DNA of 47,517 nucleotides from Acidimicrobiaceae bacterium (GTDB lineage Bacteria; Actinomycetota; Acidimicrobiia; Acidimicrobiales; Aldehydirespiratoraceae), in assembly GCA_028819005.1 (NCBI GenBank), contig JAPPMP010000005.1, positions 43,646 through 91,162 of the forward strand, in the 5' to 3' direction. Below, one piece after another: positions 17,500-26,514 of this stretch. The notes beneath the pieces were generated by a model. It searched no databases, had not been told where the DNA came from, and worked only from the letters and a program-made list of their open reading frames with translations. Each line of letters starts with the position of its first letter. Positions within the stretch are counted from its first letter, which is position 1. The translations under genes and the position numbers were made by a program.

Positions 17500-18732
17500 T
17501 CAGCGGCCATCGCCGCGGAATCGCAACAGTCCGTAGCTGCGGATCGGCAGGGTCTGTCGCCTGGTGCGTTCTCCGGCCGCGACGGCGACGCCGAGCGCGC
17601 CCAGAACGGCGATCGCGACCGCCACCCAGAAGAAGGTCCACTCGGGTCCGTAGTTTTCGAACAGCCATGGGGCTGTGAGCGCGCTCACCCCTGCGGCGAG
17701 TTGGCCCGTTCCTGCGGCGAGTCCCTGCCCGGTGGCACGTTCGCCGTCCTTGGTCGAGATGGCCATGAGCGTCTGAGCGGACGGCATTCCGAGGCCGTTG
17801 GCGGCTCCTTCGATCATGGCCAGGCTCATGAGCAGCAACGGGACGGTGAGATGCCCGTAGACCACGGTGAGAGGGATGACCATGGCCAGCGCGCTGACGG
17901 CGATTCGCATCGGTCCGTGGCGGTCTGCGAGCCGCCCGCCGATGGGCGCGGCGATCATGAACGGCAATCCGTAAAGCACCAGGCTGATGCCGATGAATGT
18001 GGTTGACGCTCCTAGGTCTTGCAGGAAGATCGCCCAGATCGCCTCGTACATTCCGGCCGGCATTATCAGCGCAGCGCTGAAGATTGCGGCGGCCAGGGCT
18101 TCTCGACGCCGGCTGATTCTCGCCATTGTCAAGAGCATGTCGGCTGCTGTTCGCAGCACTCCGAGCGGAGGTTCTTCAGGGACCACCTCGTTGACATGGG
18201 TCGTTGCAACCGGGCCGACAAGCAGTGTAAGGGCAGCGGCCAGGCAGTAGAACGGGGCATCAAGCCCCCAGGCTGCAACCAACCCGGCACCCACACCAGG
18301 GCCGACCATCAACCCCGCGGTCTGGATGCCGGCGAGCCGACCGAGGTGTCGTCCAGCGCGCTCGGGATCCGCCGCGGTGAACACCGCTTGCGCGGCGGGC
18401 AAGTAGGCGCCGAAGGCAAGCCCCGTAACGGTCCGGGCGACAACGAACTGCCATGGCTCCGACGCCAACGCGAAAGTGATTGAGGCGATCGCGCCGCCGA
18501 GTATCGACAGTGCCATGACCCGGCGGGCGTATCCACGGTCTGCAAAAGGGGCGATCAGGAGCTGCGAAGCAACCGCGGCGAAAAATGAGATTCCGGCGAT
18601 CCAGCCGATCGCGCCTCCGCTCAGATCATGTGCGTCGCGAAGTTCATGGATGAGCGCGAACACCATCCCGATCGAGGCCGCGAGCGTGAACAAGCCGACA
18701 GGAATCATCCGACTGACGCGTGTTTCTGACAC
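17500..18732 (-). CDS. MFS transporter
   Basis: 410-residue major-facilitator protein with about 12 hydrophobic helices from residue 10 to about 385. The loop 2-3 motif reads FADRGYARRV (about 63-72), and the equivalent in the second half, GGRLADRHGPMRIA, is present. The start is GTG at 18732, giving a short charged N-terminus (SETRVSRM). The overall type resembles drug/metabolite efflux or sugar-efflux MFS; no specificity can be read. Confidence 0.85.
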   Translation of the reverse strand: MSETRVSRMIPVGLFTLAASIGMVFALIHELRDAHDLSGGAIGWIAGISFFAAVASQLLIAPFADRGYARRVMALSILGGAIASITFALASEPWQFVVARTVTGLAFGAYLPAAQAVFTAADPERAGRHLGRLAGIQTAGLMVGPGVGAGLVAAWGLDAPFYCLAAALTLLVGPVATTHVNEVVPEEPPLGVLRTAADMLLTMARISRRREALAAAIFSAALIMPAGMYEAIWAIFLQDLGASTTFIGISLVLYGLPFMIAAPIGGRLADRHGPMRIAVSALAMVIPLTVVYGHLTVPLLLMSLAMIEGAANGLGMPSAQTLMAISTKDGERATGQGLAAGTGQLAAGVSALTAPWLFENYGPEWTFFWVAVAIAVLGALGVAVAAGERTRRQTLPIRSYGLLRFRGDGR

Positions 18733-18907
18733 AGTTCTCAGTCCTCGTCAACAAGCAAGATCGGCTCTGGTCGTCCCAGACTGCAAGCCCGCCAACACTA
18801 CCTTCCGGCCCTCCGTCAAGCACCAGAATGTCGGCCACGGGATTGCAGTTGACTTGTTCAAGATGTTTATCATGTTGTTTCAAGTTGTGCCGTGATTGGT
18901 GGTGGTG

Positions 18908-18913
18908 TAGGGT
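18908..18913 (+). promoter_or_regulatory. Leaderless -10 element
   Basis: TAGGGT, six bases, ATG at 18920. Upstream CTTGTTCAAG and TTGTTTCAAG sequences (18855-18890) may be regulatory half-sites. Confidence 0.55.
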
Positions 18914-18919
18914 CGCCCC

Positions 18920-19378
18920 ATGGAAACCATGGTGGGATCAGGAATCGACACGGCGGTGTTGACGACCCTCGGCGCGGCCTTCGGTGTGATGTTCGCGACG
19001 CTCACCACGCTCATGGTCAGCTCAATACGCGTCCAACACCGCGAGAGCGCCCAAACCCGCCAACTCATCACCCAGGCGAGCGAGAAGAATCGTGAGTTGA
19101 TCGAGCAGGCGAGCGAGAAGAATCGTGAGTTGATCGAGCGGGAGAGCAAGAAATCGACGACCGATCTCGCCGAATACAAACGTGTTGCCGAACGCAACCA
19201 CGATGCGGTTGTAGAGAGCCTCAACAACATGGCGTCCAGCCTCGGCGATGCCCGCGAACGGCTGGCACGCATCGAAGGCATCCTCAGGATCGGTTTGCCA
19301 ACGACCACAGCCCCGGAGTCGAACGCGGAACCAGCGAAGCCGCCTGAGCCCCGCCAAACCCCGCTCGATAAGGAGTGA
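18920..19378 (+). CDS. Small membrane-anchored coiled-coil protein
   Basis: 152 residues, no named family. One hydrophobic helix at about 9-34 (TAVLTTLGAAFGVMFATL) is followed by a charged heptad-rich coiled coil to about 125 and a Pro-rich tail. The coil contains an 11-residue exact duplication (QASEKNRELIE) from a 33-bp DNA repeat, and a third degenerate copy (RESKKSTTDL). Probably a bitopic inner-membrane scaffold. The start is supported by the TAGGGT-N6-ATG promoter. Confidence 0.6.
   Translation: METMVGSGIDTAVLTTLGAAFGVMFATLTTLMVSSIRVQHRESAQTRQLITQASEKNRELIEQASEKNRELIERESKKSTTDLAEYKRVAERNHDAVVESLNNMASSLGDARERLARIEGILRIGLPTTTAPESNAEPAKPPEPRQTPLDKE
19073..19138 (+). repeat. 33-bp tandem duplication
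   Basis: Two identical units, 19073-19105 and 19106-19138, lengthening the coiled coil of the host gene by 11 residues per unit without changing the frame. Confidence 0.9.
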
Positions 19379-19486
19379 GCCGGCAATGGACGGCCGCTTA
19401 CGCGGTTGAGGTTTCGTTGCACCCTGCCTCGAGCGCGGCAAGGAATTACTCGTCGCTGTAGTAGTCGTTGGCGATGTCCTCGGGAT

Positions 19487-20353
19487 TCAGGCGCGGCCCC
19501 TGTCGCAGATCAGGGAGTGGAGGCGGGAGAGGCGGGGGGCAATGAGGTTGGTGAGGATCGAAGGGCGGTCGGTGCTGGAGGCGCGGGCTGCTTCGCCCCA
19601 GAGGGCGCGGCCGACCATGCAGCCCGCCGCACCGGCCTCGAGCGCAATCTCGACCTGCGCGAAGAAAGACTCGAAGTCGCCGCCGCCGGACAGCAATGTC
19701 CAAGGCATGGAAATCAGCGCGTTCATCTCCTCACAGGCGTCGAGCCAGACCCTGCGGTCAGGCTCAAGGGTTGGATCGACAGGGAACGGCAGCTTCAGCA
19801 GATGAGGGTCGGCCGCTGCGAACTGGCAGGCGGTTTCGATGACGACACGGCGCCGGTCGCTGGGACTGTCGAGGTCGTAGAACAGCGGTTCTAGGACCAG
19901 CGGGATTCCGACTCGGCGGCATTCGGCGATCACCTCTGCGGCAACCGCTCGCTGGTCGGCGGCCAGAGCACGGTCGGGATGGTACGGCAGCAACAGCTTG
20001 GTGGCGGTCGCGCCACTGGCCGCGGCAGCTTCAACAGACCAGTTGTCGAGCACAGTCGTGGGCGCAGATCCCAAATCGCCGAGGTAACCCTGTGACTCGA
20101 GAGCGGCCACGAATCCGATGCCTTCAGGCAGAGCTCCGGCATCGGCAACCTGGGGGATCGAATACTCGGGTTCGAGCATCACGCCGGTGGCCATCGGTGC
20201 CAGCTCGCGCACGATGTCCGTCTTCAGGGTGGTGAGCTGATCAGCAGAAACAGCATCGAGATCGGCGGGCGACAGGAACTTGCGCAATGAATCACGATGG
20301 TCGATCGCCAATACGCAGAACCGGCCGTTGTGCGAAATGCCGTCGAGGCTCAT
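19487..20353 (-). CDS. LacD-like class I aldolase, presumed DKGP aldolase
   Basis: 288-residue TIM-barrel aldolase resembling tagatose-1,6-bisphosphate aldolase LacD. FCVLAIDHRDSLRKFL opens the barrel; the presumed Schiff-base lysine is in HLLKLPFPVDP. The C-terminal phosphate-binding strand GAAGCMVGRALWGEA is intact. As last gene of the inositol operon, 24 bases after iolB, it is expected to split 2-deoxy-5-keto-gluconate-6-phosphate into malonic semialdehyde and dihydroxyacetone phosphate, the role of class II IolJ in Bacillus. The function is inferred from family and position. Confidence 0.75.
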   Translation of the reverse strand: MSLDGISHNGRFCVLAIDHRDSLRKFLSPADLDAVSADQLTTLKTDIVRELAPMATGVMLEPEYSIPQVADAGALPEGIGFVAALESQGYLGDLGSAPTTVLDNWSVEAAAASGATATKLLLPYHPDRALAADQRAVAAEVIAECRRVGIPLVLEPLFYDLDSPSDRRRVVIETACQFAAADPHLLKLPFPVDPTLEPDRRVWLDACEEMNALISMPWTLLSGGGDFESFFAQVEIALEAGAAGCMVGRALWGEAARASSTDRPSILTNLIAPRLSRLHSLICDRGRA

Positions 20354-20377
20354 GGAACCAGGCTCATCGAGCGATGC

Positions 20378-21247
20378 TCACGAGGTGACGACGGGGAGAC
20401 CCCACTCACCCGCCGTCCAGTCGCTCTCGATCCAAGTGTGCTCGGCCGCAAAGCACGGGGGAGTGGCACGTTCGTCGCCTTCGAGTTCGCCGGCCAGGTA
20501 GTTGAGGAAGTACATGTTCGATCCGGGGCACGCCACCGAGGTGTGATAACCCTTCGGCACCAGGGCCGCATCTCCGTCGTTGATCACCACGGTCTCGTCG
20601 AAGTCCTCGTCGGAACGCCAATTCCGATGCTGTGCATAGCCTTCGGGCCGGTCGAGCCGGAAGTAGTAGACCTCTTCGAGGTATGGAGATCCGTCGCGCC
20701 CGTCGTGGCAGTGGGGCGGCCAGCCGGACCAGGTCCCCCTCGGCACGTACACCTCATAGAGGATCAGTCGTTCGGCGGGCAACGGTGACGCCAGCGCGTG
20801 GACCACCTGACGATGAGCTGCGCCTCCACCGCGAATCTCGCTGCGCATCTCGTCTGGCCGGATCAAGCGCAGCGGCAGCTTCCCCTCCGCAGGCGCAGAA
20901 CCCACGGCGCAGGTGAATGAACCGCCAGTGGTGATGGCGAACTCGATGCCGGGCGGCACGTAGACAATGTGGGGTTTCTGCTCGAAGACCGAAGAGCGGG
21001 CCAGGTCGAAGACTTCGCCACCGGCGCGAACCCGACCCGATCCGCGCAGCGGCACGATCGCCGTTTCCCTGCCTTCGGCGATCTCGGCAAAAGGTGTGTC
21101 GGCTGTCAGTTCGTGAACGGAAAAGCCCAGGTAGGTCCAGTTTGCGATCTCGGGTGTGATTTCCAGGATCCGGCCAGGGGCGACCCCGGGTCGAATGGGC
21201 CCTGACGCGTTGGACGCAGATGCGAGCGCCGCGGAATCGGGGGTCAT
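20378..21247 (-). CDS. iolB: IolB, 5-deoxy-glucuronate isomerase
   Basis: 289-residue bicupin. It isomerises 5-deoxy-glucuronate to 2-deoxy-5-keto-gluconate, after IolD. The metal-binding cupin segment PHCHDGRDGSPYLEEVYYF and the C-terminal LVPKGYHTSVACPGSNMYFL stretch are characteristic. ATG 21247 overlaps the iolG stop by four bases (ATGA), so translation is coupled. Confidence 0.92.
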   Translation of the reverse strand: MTPDSAALASASNASGPIRPGVAPGRILEITPEIANWTYLGFSVHELTADTPFAEIAEGRETAIVPLRGSGRVRAGGEVFDLARSSVFEQKPHIVYVPPGIEFAITTGGSFTCAVGSAPAEGKLPLRLIRPDEMRSEIRGGGAAHRQVVHALASPLPAERLILYEVYVPRGTWSGWPPHCHDGRDGSPYLEEVYYFRLDRPEGYAQHRNWRSDEDFDETVVINDGDAALVPKGYHTSVACPGSNMYFLNYLAGELEGDERATPPCFAAEHTWIESDWTAGEWGLPVVTS

Positions 21248-22257
21248 GGTGTGATCTCCTTGGTCTCGACCGGACGTCCCTCGTGATACGAGCGCCAAGC
21301 GGCGAGCCCGATCACCAGCGGCGCCCGACCATCGTGCAGGGTGACCGGCGAAGGCGCACCGTCTCGGACCATCGCCACGAAATCCGTCCATTCAGCCAAA
21401 TACGAGGGTATGTAGCGGTCCAAGAAGAAATAGGGGATGGTCGACCCCGCCGAACCTGCAGCGGTGCGCATCGTCGTGGTGGTGACGCCGGGATTGTCCG
21501 AGGCCACGATCCCCGCCGAACCGAAGGCCTCGACCCGCTGGTCGTAGCCGTAAACGGCCTGACGGCTGTTGTCGATGGTGGTTATCGCGCCGTTTTCGTG
21601 GGTCATGACCACAACCACGGTGTCGAGATCCCCCGCCTCGCCGATGGCGGGATCGACCATCACCGCACCCGTGGCGTACACCTCGACCACTTCGCTGCCG
21701 GTCACGTAACGGGCCATGTCGAAGTCGTGGATGGTCATGTCCAGAAAGATCCCGCCCGATCCGTCGAGATAGGACAGCGGCGGGGGAGCAGGGTCGCGGC
21801 TGGTTATCCGCACCATCTGCACGTCGCCTATCTCACCGGTGGCCACCGTGTCTCGCACCGACTTGTGGCTCGCGTCGAAACGGCGGTTGAAACCGATCTG
21901 AACGGCGATCCCGGCGGCTTCGGCTGCGGCGATTCCGCGGTCGACTTCAGAAAGGTCTAACGAGAGGGGCTTTTCGATAAAGGCCGGTTTGCGCGCCTGT
22001 GCGGCGGCGACCAGAAAGTCGATGTGCGTGTCGGTGGGCGTGCACACGGCAATCGCATCGACATCGGGCGCGTTGATCAACTCATCGGGTGACCCGGCCG
22101 CGCGAGCGCCGAACTCCGCGGCGACACTCTGGGCGCTCTCGCTGAACACGTCGTACACCGCGACCACCGACGCACCATCGGCGCGCCGTTGAATCAATTC
22201 CGCGTGCATCCGGCCTATTCGACCGACGCCTAAGACTCCGATTCGCACATCGTTCAC
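21244..22257 (-). CDS. iolG: IolG, inositol 2-dehydrogenase
   Basis: 337-residue Gfo/Idh/MocA-family NAD enzyme oxidising myo-inositol to 2-keto-myo-inositol. The Rossmann motif VLGVGRIGRMHAE is at the N-terminus, with EKPLSLD at about 95 and the catalytic HDFDMARYV (Asp/His) near 175. The GTG start at 22257 follows AAGGAG and overlaps the stop of the upstream oxygenase gene (GTGA). Of the three MocA-family genes in this locus, this one is closest to the classic IolG form. Confidence 0.88.
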   Translation of the reverse strand: MNDVRIGVLGVGRIGRMHAELIQRRADGASVVAVYDVFSESAQSVAAEFGARAAGSPDELINAPDVDAIAVCTPTDTHIDFLVAAAQARKPAFIEKPLSLDLSEVDRGIAAAEAAGIAVQIGFNRRFDASHKSVRDTVATGEIGDVQMVRITSRDPAPPPLSYLDGSGGIFLDMTIHDFDMARYVTGSEVVEVYATGAVMVDPAIGEAGDLDTVVVVMTHENGAITTIDNSRQAVYGYDQRVEAFGSAGIVASDNPGVTTTTMRTAAGSAGSTIPYFFLDRYIPSYLAEWTDFVAMVRDGAPSPVTLHDGRAPLVIGLAAWRSYHEGRPVETKEITP

Positions 22258-23735
22258 GACGTCTCCTTGTTGTTGCTGTTGTTGGCGGCACTCGCGGTGC
22301 TCGGAGCCTCGGCGGTGGACAGGTCTGCCACGATCCGACCTCCGACGACGTCGCAGGGATAGATCTTGAGCGGATCCTTGGCCGGCCTGCGCAACGGCTC
22401 GCCTGTTCGCAGATCGAACCGGCCGTTGTGCTTGGGACATTCGATCGCCCCGTCGAGGACCAGCCCCTCGGACAGATGCGCCGCCGCGTGGGTGCACAGC
22501 CCGTCGCTGAGCGCAACCTCGGATTCGCTGAGCCGGTACAGGGCGTAGGTTCGGTCGCCTATATCGCAGCGTCTTGCCCGCCCCACGGCGATCTCGTTCA
22601 ACGCTCCGAGATCGGCAGTTCCGGCGCTGGTCGACGCGTTGGCCGCCCGTTGCTCGGTGGAAACGATCGGGCCGTGGTCAACCAGGCTCAGACCGGCGTC
22701 GGGCACATCGGGAACGCCTCGGCCCGGTACCTCCCAGCCGGCGTCGGTTGATTGTTGGCGCATCGCTCCGAGCAGTTCGCGGTAGGCGGCCCGGGTGTTG
22801 GGCAGAGCCGGTGGCAGCGAGTCCTTGATTTCTTCGTGAAGTGCGGGCAGTGCGTGGTACGGCACGCCCGGAAAGAGGTGATGCTCGATGTGATAGTTCA
22901 TGTTCGAGTACAGGAACCTGAACAACGGGTTCATGTACACGGTGCGGGTGTTCAGGCGATGGTCGAGCACGTCTTCCCGAAGGCCGGCGTGTTGGGTGAT
23001 CCCGAAGAACACGACCAGCCATCCGCCGTAGATGGTCGGCAACCCGATCAACAGCACGGGCAGCGGATGCCACAGGATGAGTGATGCCGCCGCGGTCGCG
23101 GCCAAGATGGCCGCGAAGATCCGGTTCTCAACAATCAGCCTTCGATGCTCCGAAGCGGGAATGAAGTCGGCGGCGTCGGCGTCAATGCGGCCCGCGGCGT
23201 GTTGCAGCAAGCGCCACAGCATCTTGGGGGCGTTGACGACATGGGAGAAGGTCAACGGCAGCGATCGCACGTTGGGAGGGCGCGGGAAGACGATCTCAGC
23301 GTCGCGTCCCACGATGATGGTGTCTGAGTGATGGCGGTAGTGCGACCAGCGCCACATGGTGGGCTCGCGCCACAGCATGAACGAAGCGATGTAGTAGAGG
23401 ACATCGTTGGCCGTCGTTGAGCGGAAGGCTGTCCCGTGACCGCATTCGTGCCAACGAGAGTCGGCAGCTCCGCCGTAGAGGGCTCCGTAAACGAACAGCA
23501 ACGGCAGCGAATACCAGGAGAACCAACTGAGCGCGATCACCACTGCCAAGGCGATTATCCCGCCGAGCCACAGCGCAGTGTCACGCGCAGCGCGGGCATT
23601 GCTGCGCGCCATCAACTCGGCGAGCCGGTCCTCGTCGATGGGCGGTTTCCACCACGGAGCACCCGCGAGCCCCCTTTCGCGGGCACGCTGGTTTTCGGGA
23701 CCTGCCAGGCTGTAGTCGCGCAGTGTCGCGGTCAT
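22254..23735 (-). CDS. Fused fatty-acid-desaturase-fold / Rieske protein (MocD-MocE-like)
   Basis: 493 residues. Residues 1 to about 325 form a membrane di-iron oxygenase of the fatty-acid-desaturase superfamily: His boxes HECGH (96-100), HYRHH (132-136) and HIEHH (282-286), with hydrophobic hairpins at about 52-90 and 205-246. Residues about 375-475 form a Rieske [2Fe-2S] ferredoxin, C414-T-H416 and C433-P-K-H436 with 16 residues between. In Sinorhizobium rhizopine catabolism MocD (desaturase fold) and MocE (Rieske) are separate and, with reductase MocF, are thought to remove the O-methyl group of 3-O-methyl-scyllo-inosamine. Coupled to iolG by a GTGA overlap. Inferred role: O-demethylation or hydroxylation of a modified inositol. 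A lipid desaturase is the alternative. No MocF-like reductase is in the window. Confidence 0.8.
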   Translation of the reverse strand: MTATLRDYSLAGPENQRARERGLAGAPWWKPPIDEDRLAELMARSNARAARDTALWLGGIIALAVVIALSWFSWYSLPLLFVYGALYGGAADSRWHECGHGTAFRSTTANDVLYYIASFMLWREPTMWRWSHYRHHSDTIIVGRDAEIVFPRPPNVRSLPLTFSHVVNAPKMLWRLLQHAAGRIDADAADFIPASEHRRLIVENRIFAAILAATAAASLILWHPLPVLLIGLPTIYGGWLVVFFGITQHAGLREDVLDHRLNTRTVYMNPLFRFLYSNMNYHIEHHLFPGVPYHALPALHEEIKDSLPPALPNTRAAYRELLGAMRQQSTDAGWEVPGRGVPDVPDAGLSLVDHGPIVSTEQRAANASTSAGTADLGALNEIAVGRARRCDIGDRTYALYRLSESEVALSDGLCTHAAAHLSEGLVLDGAIECPKHNGRFDLRTGEPLRRPAKDPLKIYPCDVVGGRIVADLSTAEAPSTASAANNSNNKETS

Positions 23736-23781
23736 CGTCGGACCCGAATCCGGCGCGTTGTCGGCGTCGCGGCGAAGGCGG

Positions 23782-24594
23782 TCATGGACCGAACTCGGCA
23801 GGGGGTATCGGCGGGTCGCCCGCTCCCTGCACGGACTGGTCGAGGTCGATGATGGTTCCGCTCATCAACCCGGCTTCGTCGCTGAGCACGAAAGCCATGG
23901 TGTTGACGAGCTCTGTTATCGACACCAAACGTCCCCAGGGCCTCGTAGCGGAGGCGGCCTCCAGCCAGCCGTCGGCAGCTCCGTGGTGTTTGCGCTGGGT
24001 CGCGTCTTCGCCGGGCGTGTCCATCCAACCCGGGTTGACGGTGACCACGCGAACACGGTGCCGCATCAGCTGGTAGGCCAAGTTCTTGGTCATGGTCATC
24101 AACGCGCCCTTGGAGATGCAGTACGCGGTGATGAAAGGCTGACCGCCGTGGCCCGATGTGCTGCCGACGTTGACCACCGATGCAGTCGCACGGTTGCGTT
24201 TGGCGATCCTGGCCACTCCCTGAATCAGTTGGAACGGCGCACGGGCGTTGACCGCCATCATCGAGTCGAACAGCTCGACGCTGGTGTCCCAGACGTTGCC
24301 TCGGTCGGTGAGGGCGCCGCAGTTGGCCAGATGGTCGATTCGTCCGAAACGCTCGTCAGCGTCCGCGATCAGCGCTTCAACCTGCTTTGCGTCCGCCAGG
24401 TCTGCGGGCACGAAAATCGTCGGGCATCCCTTGGCCTCGAGCGCTGTCTGAACGGCGGATCCCCTTTCCGGATTGCGCCCGGTGACCACTGCGCCGGCGA
24501 GGCCCTCGTCGGCCATCAGGTTCAACAAGGCAGCTCCGACTCCCTGAGTCGAACCCGTGACCAGCGCGACCTTTCCGGCGAAACGCTCTGCCAT
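23782..24594 (-). CDS. Short-chain dehydrogenase in inositol operon
   Basis: 270-residue SDR with TGSTQGVGAA (nucleotide binding), NCGALTD, Ser in VVNVGSTSGH and YCISK (Tyr-x3-Lys). It may oxidise another hydroxyl of the inositol derivative. ATG 24594 shares its first base with the iolD stop (TGATG); an in-frame GTG at 24597 would overlap it in the GTGA manner. Either start means coupled translation. Confidence 0.82.
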   Translation of the reverse strand: MAERFAGKVALVTGSTQGVGAALLNLMADEGLAGAVVTGRNPERGSAVQTALEAKGCPTIFVPADLADAKQVEALIADADERFGRIDHLANCGALTDRGNVWDTSVELFDSMMAVNARAPFQLIQGVARIAKRNRATASVVNVGSTSGHGGQPFITAYCISKGALMTMTKNLAYQLMRHRVRVVTVNPGWMDTPGEDATQRKHHGAADGWLEAASATRPWGRLVSITELVNTMAFVLSDEAGLMSGTIIDLDQSVQGAGDPPIPPAEFGP

Positions 24595-26471
24595 CACCAG
24601 CCCACTCTCTGCGCGGCTCTGCCTTCGTCGAGTTCAGCTCTGGCATCCCGGATTTCTCGACGGTTCGAGACTTCCGGAACGCCGACTTCCCACCAAGCGC
24701 CGCCTTCGGTCCAGTCGTAGGCGGAGGTCTTCAACGCGATCACGTAGCTGCGATCTGCTGCTCGGGCCCGCTCGAAAGCCTCGGCCAGTTCGGCGATCGT
24801 GGAGACGGTCTCAGATTCGGCGCCCATAGCTGCGGCGTGGGCCGCGAAATCGACGCGTGCCTCCCCGACGATCTTGGAATCGGCGATGAGGTTGTTGAAC
24901 GGAACACCGCCCTGGTTGGTTTGAAGCCGGTTGATCACCGCGAAGCCGCCGTTGTCGCAGACGATGACGATGAGCTTGTGGCCCGACAGCACAGAGCTGT
25001 ACAAGTCGCTGTTCATCATCATGTAGGAGCCGTCGCCAACGAAGACCACCACGTCGCGGTCGGGCAGTGCCATCTTCGCTCCCCAGCCCCCCGAGATCTC
25101 GTAGCCCATGCATGAATAGCCGTATTCGGCGTCGAATGAATGCACGGTGTCGCTGCGCCAGCCGTTGACGAGCTCGCCGGGAAATCCGCCGGCGGCGGTG
25201 AGGGCGTAGGTGCGCTCGTCTGCTGCTCGATCGACCACGCCGACCACCTGAGCGTAGGTGGGTAGCGTCTGCGAGTCTGCCGCCGCCGAGGGGATGTCAG
25301 AGGGGATGTCAGGTGCGGCCAGCTTGTCGATGTATGCGTGGTACTGGGCGGCCTCGGAGGCGCAGGCGGCAGACCATGACTCGGCGGACCGGTAGTCCCC
25401 GAGCGCGGCCGACAGTTCGGTCAGAGACTCGCGGGCGTCGGCGACGAGCGGCACCGACAGGTGTTTGGTGGCGTCGAAGCGGGCCGTGTTGACCCCGATG
25501 ATCTTCGCCGCTTCGTTGGCGAACACGGTCCAGGACCCGGTGGCGAAATCCCCCAGCCGAGTGCCGACCGCGAGCACCACATCGGCTTGCGCGGCCAGAG
25601 CATTCGCAGACGTGCATCCGGTGACGCCGATGGTCCCAGCATGCAATCGATGAGACTGCGCCAAACAGGTTCGCCCAGCGACCGTTTCGACCACCGGCAC
25701 GTTGTGAGTCTCGACGAAATCGGCGAGCGCGGCTTCCGCTTCGGACCAATGAACGCCTCCGCCGCTGATGACCAGCGGTTTTTCGGCCTGGCTCAGCAGT
25801 ACGGCGGCACGAGACAGCTCGGAGCGGTCGGGTCGGGGCCGACGGATTTCGTGGATCGTCTCGTCGAAACAGCGCACCGGGTAGTCGTAGGCGTCAGCTG
25901 CGATGTCCTGGGGCAGCCCGATGAACGCCGGTCCGCAGTCTCCCGGATCGAGCATCGTGTGCAAGGCGTGGGGCAGTGAGTGTACGACTTGGGCCGGGTG
26001 TGTGATGCGATCCCAATAGCGCACGGCCGGACGGAAGCAGTCGTTCACCGTGGTCGACGGATCGCCGAACTGCTCCACCTGTTGAAGCACCGGGTCGGGG
26101 ATCCGGCTCTGAAAGGTGTCTCCGGCCAGCAGGAGCAGCGGCATGCGGTTGGCCATGGCGGCGGCCGCGGCTGTCACCATGTTGGTTGCGCCGGGACCCA
26201 CAGACGAGGTCGCCACCATGATCTGGCGTCGTTTGGAGGCCTTGGCGTATGCAGTTGCGGCCAATGCCATTCCCTGCTCGTTCTGTCCTCTCCAGGTGGG
26301 AAAGTCCTCTTTGACCTCTTCAAGGGCTGTTCCGAGGCAGGTGACGTTGCCGTGCCCGAAGATGGCGAACACGCCTGGGAATATCGGCTTCGGCTCGTCA
26401 CCGATGACGATCTTCTGTGCCATCAGGTATTTGACGATGGCCTGGCTCGCGGTGAGTCTGATTGTCTTCAT
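24594..26471 (-). CDS. iolD: IolD, 3D-(3,5/4)-trihydroxycyclohexane-1,2-dione hydrolase
   Basis: 625-residue ThDP enzyme that opens the inositol ring, giving 5-deoxy-glucuronate. The N-terminus MKTIRLTASQAIVKYL and GHGNVTCLG are typical of IolD; the ThDP-activating Glu is in RGQNEQGMALAA. The metal/ThDP motif GDGSYMMMNSDL lies near residue 480, and NRLQTNQGGVPFNN is a family signature. A 12-bp tandem duplication gives SDIPSDIPS at about 390, in a loop. It lies 43 bases after a MocA-family gene. Confidence 0.93.
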   Translation of the reverse strand: MKTIRLTASQAIVKYLMAQKIVIGDEPKPIFPGVFAIFGHGNVTCLGTALEEVKEDFPTWRGQNEQGMALAATAYAKASKRRQIMVATSSVGPGATNMVTAAAAAMANRMPLLLLAGDTFQSRIPDPVLQQVEQFGDPSTTVNDCFRPAVRYWDRITHPAQVVHSLPHALHTMLDPGDCGPAFIGLPQDIAADAYDYPVRCFDETIHEIRRPRPDRSELSRAAVLLSQAEKPLVISGGGVHWSEAEAALADFVETHNVPVVETVAGRTCLAQSHRLHAGTIGVTGCTSANALAAQADVVLAVGTRLGDFATGSWTVFANEAAKIIGVNTARFDATKHLSVPLVADARESLTELSAALGDYRSAESWSAACASEAAQYHAYIDKLAAPDIPSDIPSAAADSQTLPTYAQVVGVVDRAADERTYALTAAGGFPGELVNGWRSDTVHSFDAEYGYSCMGYEISGGWGAKMALPDRDVVVFVGDGSYMMMNSDLYSSVLSGHKLIVIVCDNGGFAVINRLQTNQGGVPFNNLIADSKIVGEARVDFAAHAAAMGAESETVSTIAELAEAFERARAADRSYVIALKTSAYDWTEGGAWWEVGVPEVSNRREIRDARAELDEGRAAQRVGW

Positions 26472-26514
26472 CTCAGCTCCAATCGGGCCGCGTCTGCGCT
26501 GGACTCAGGCGGCG

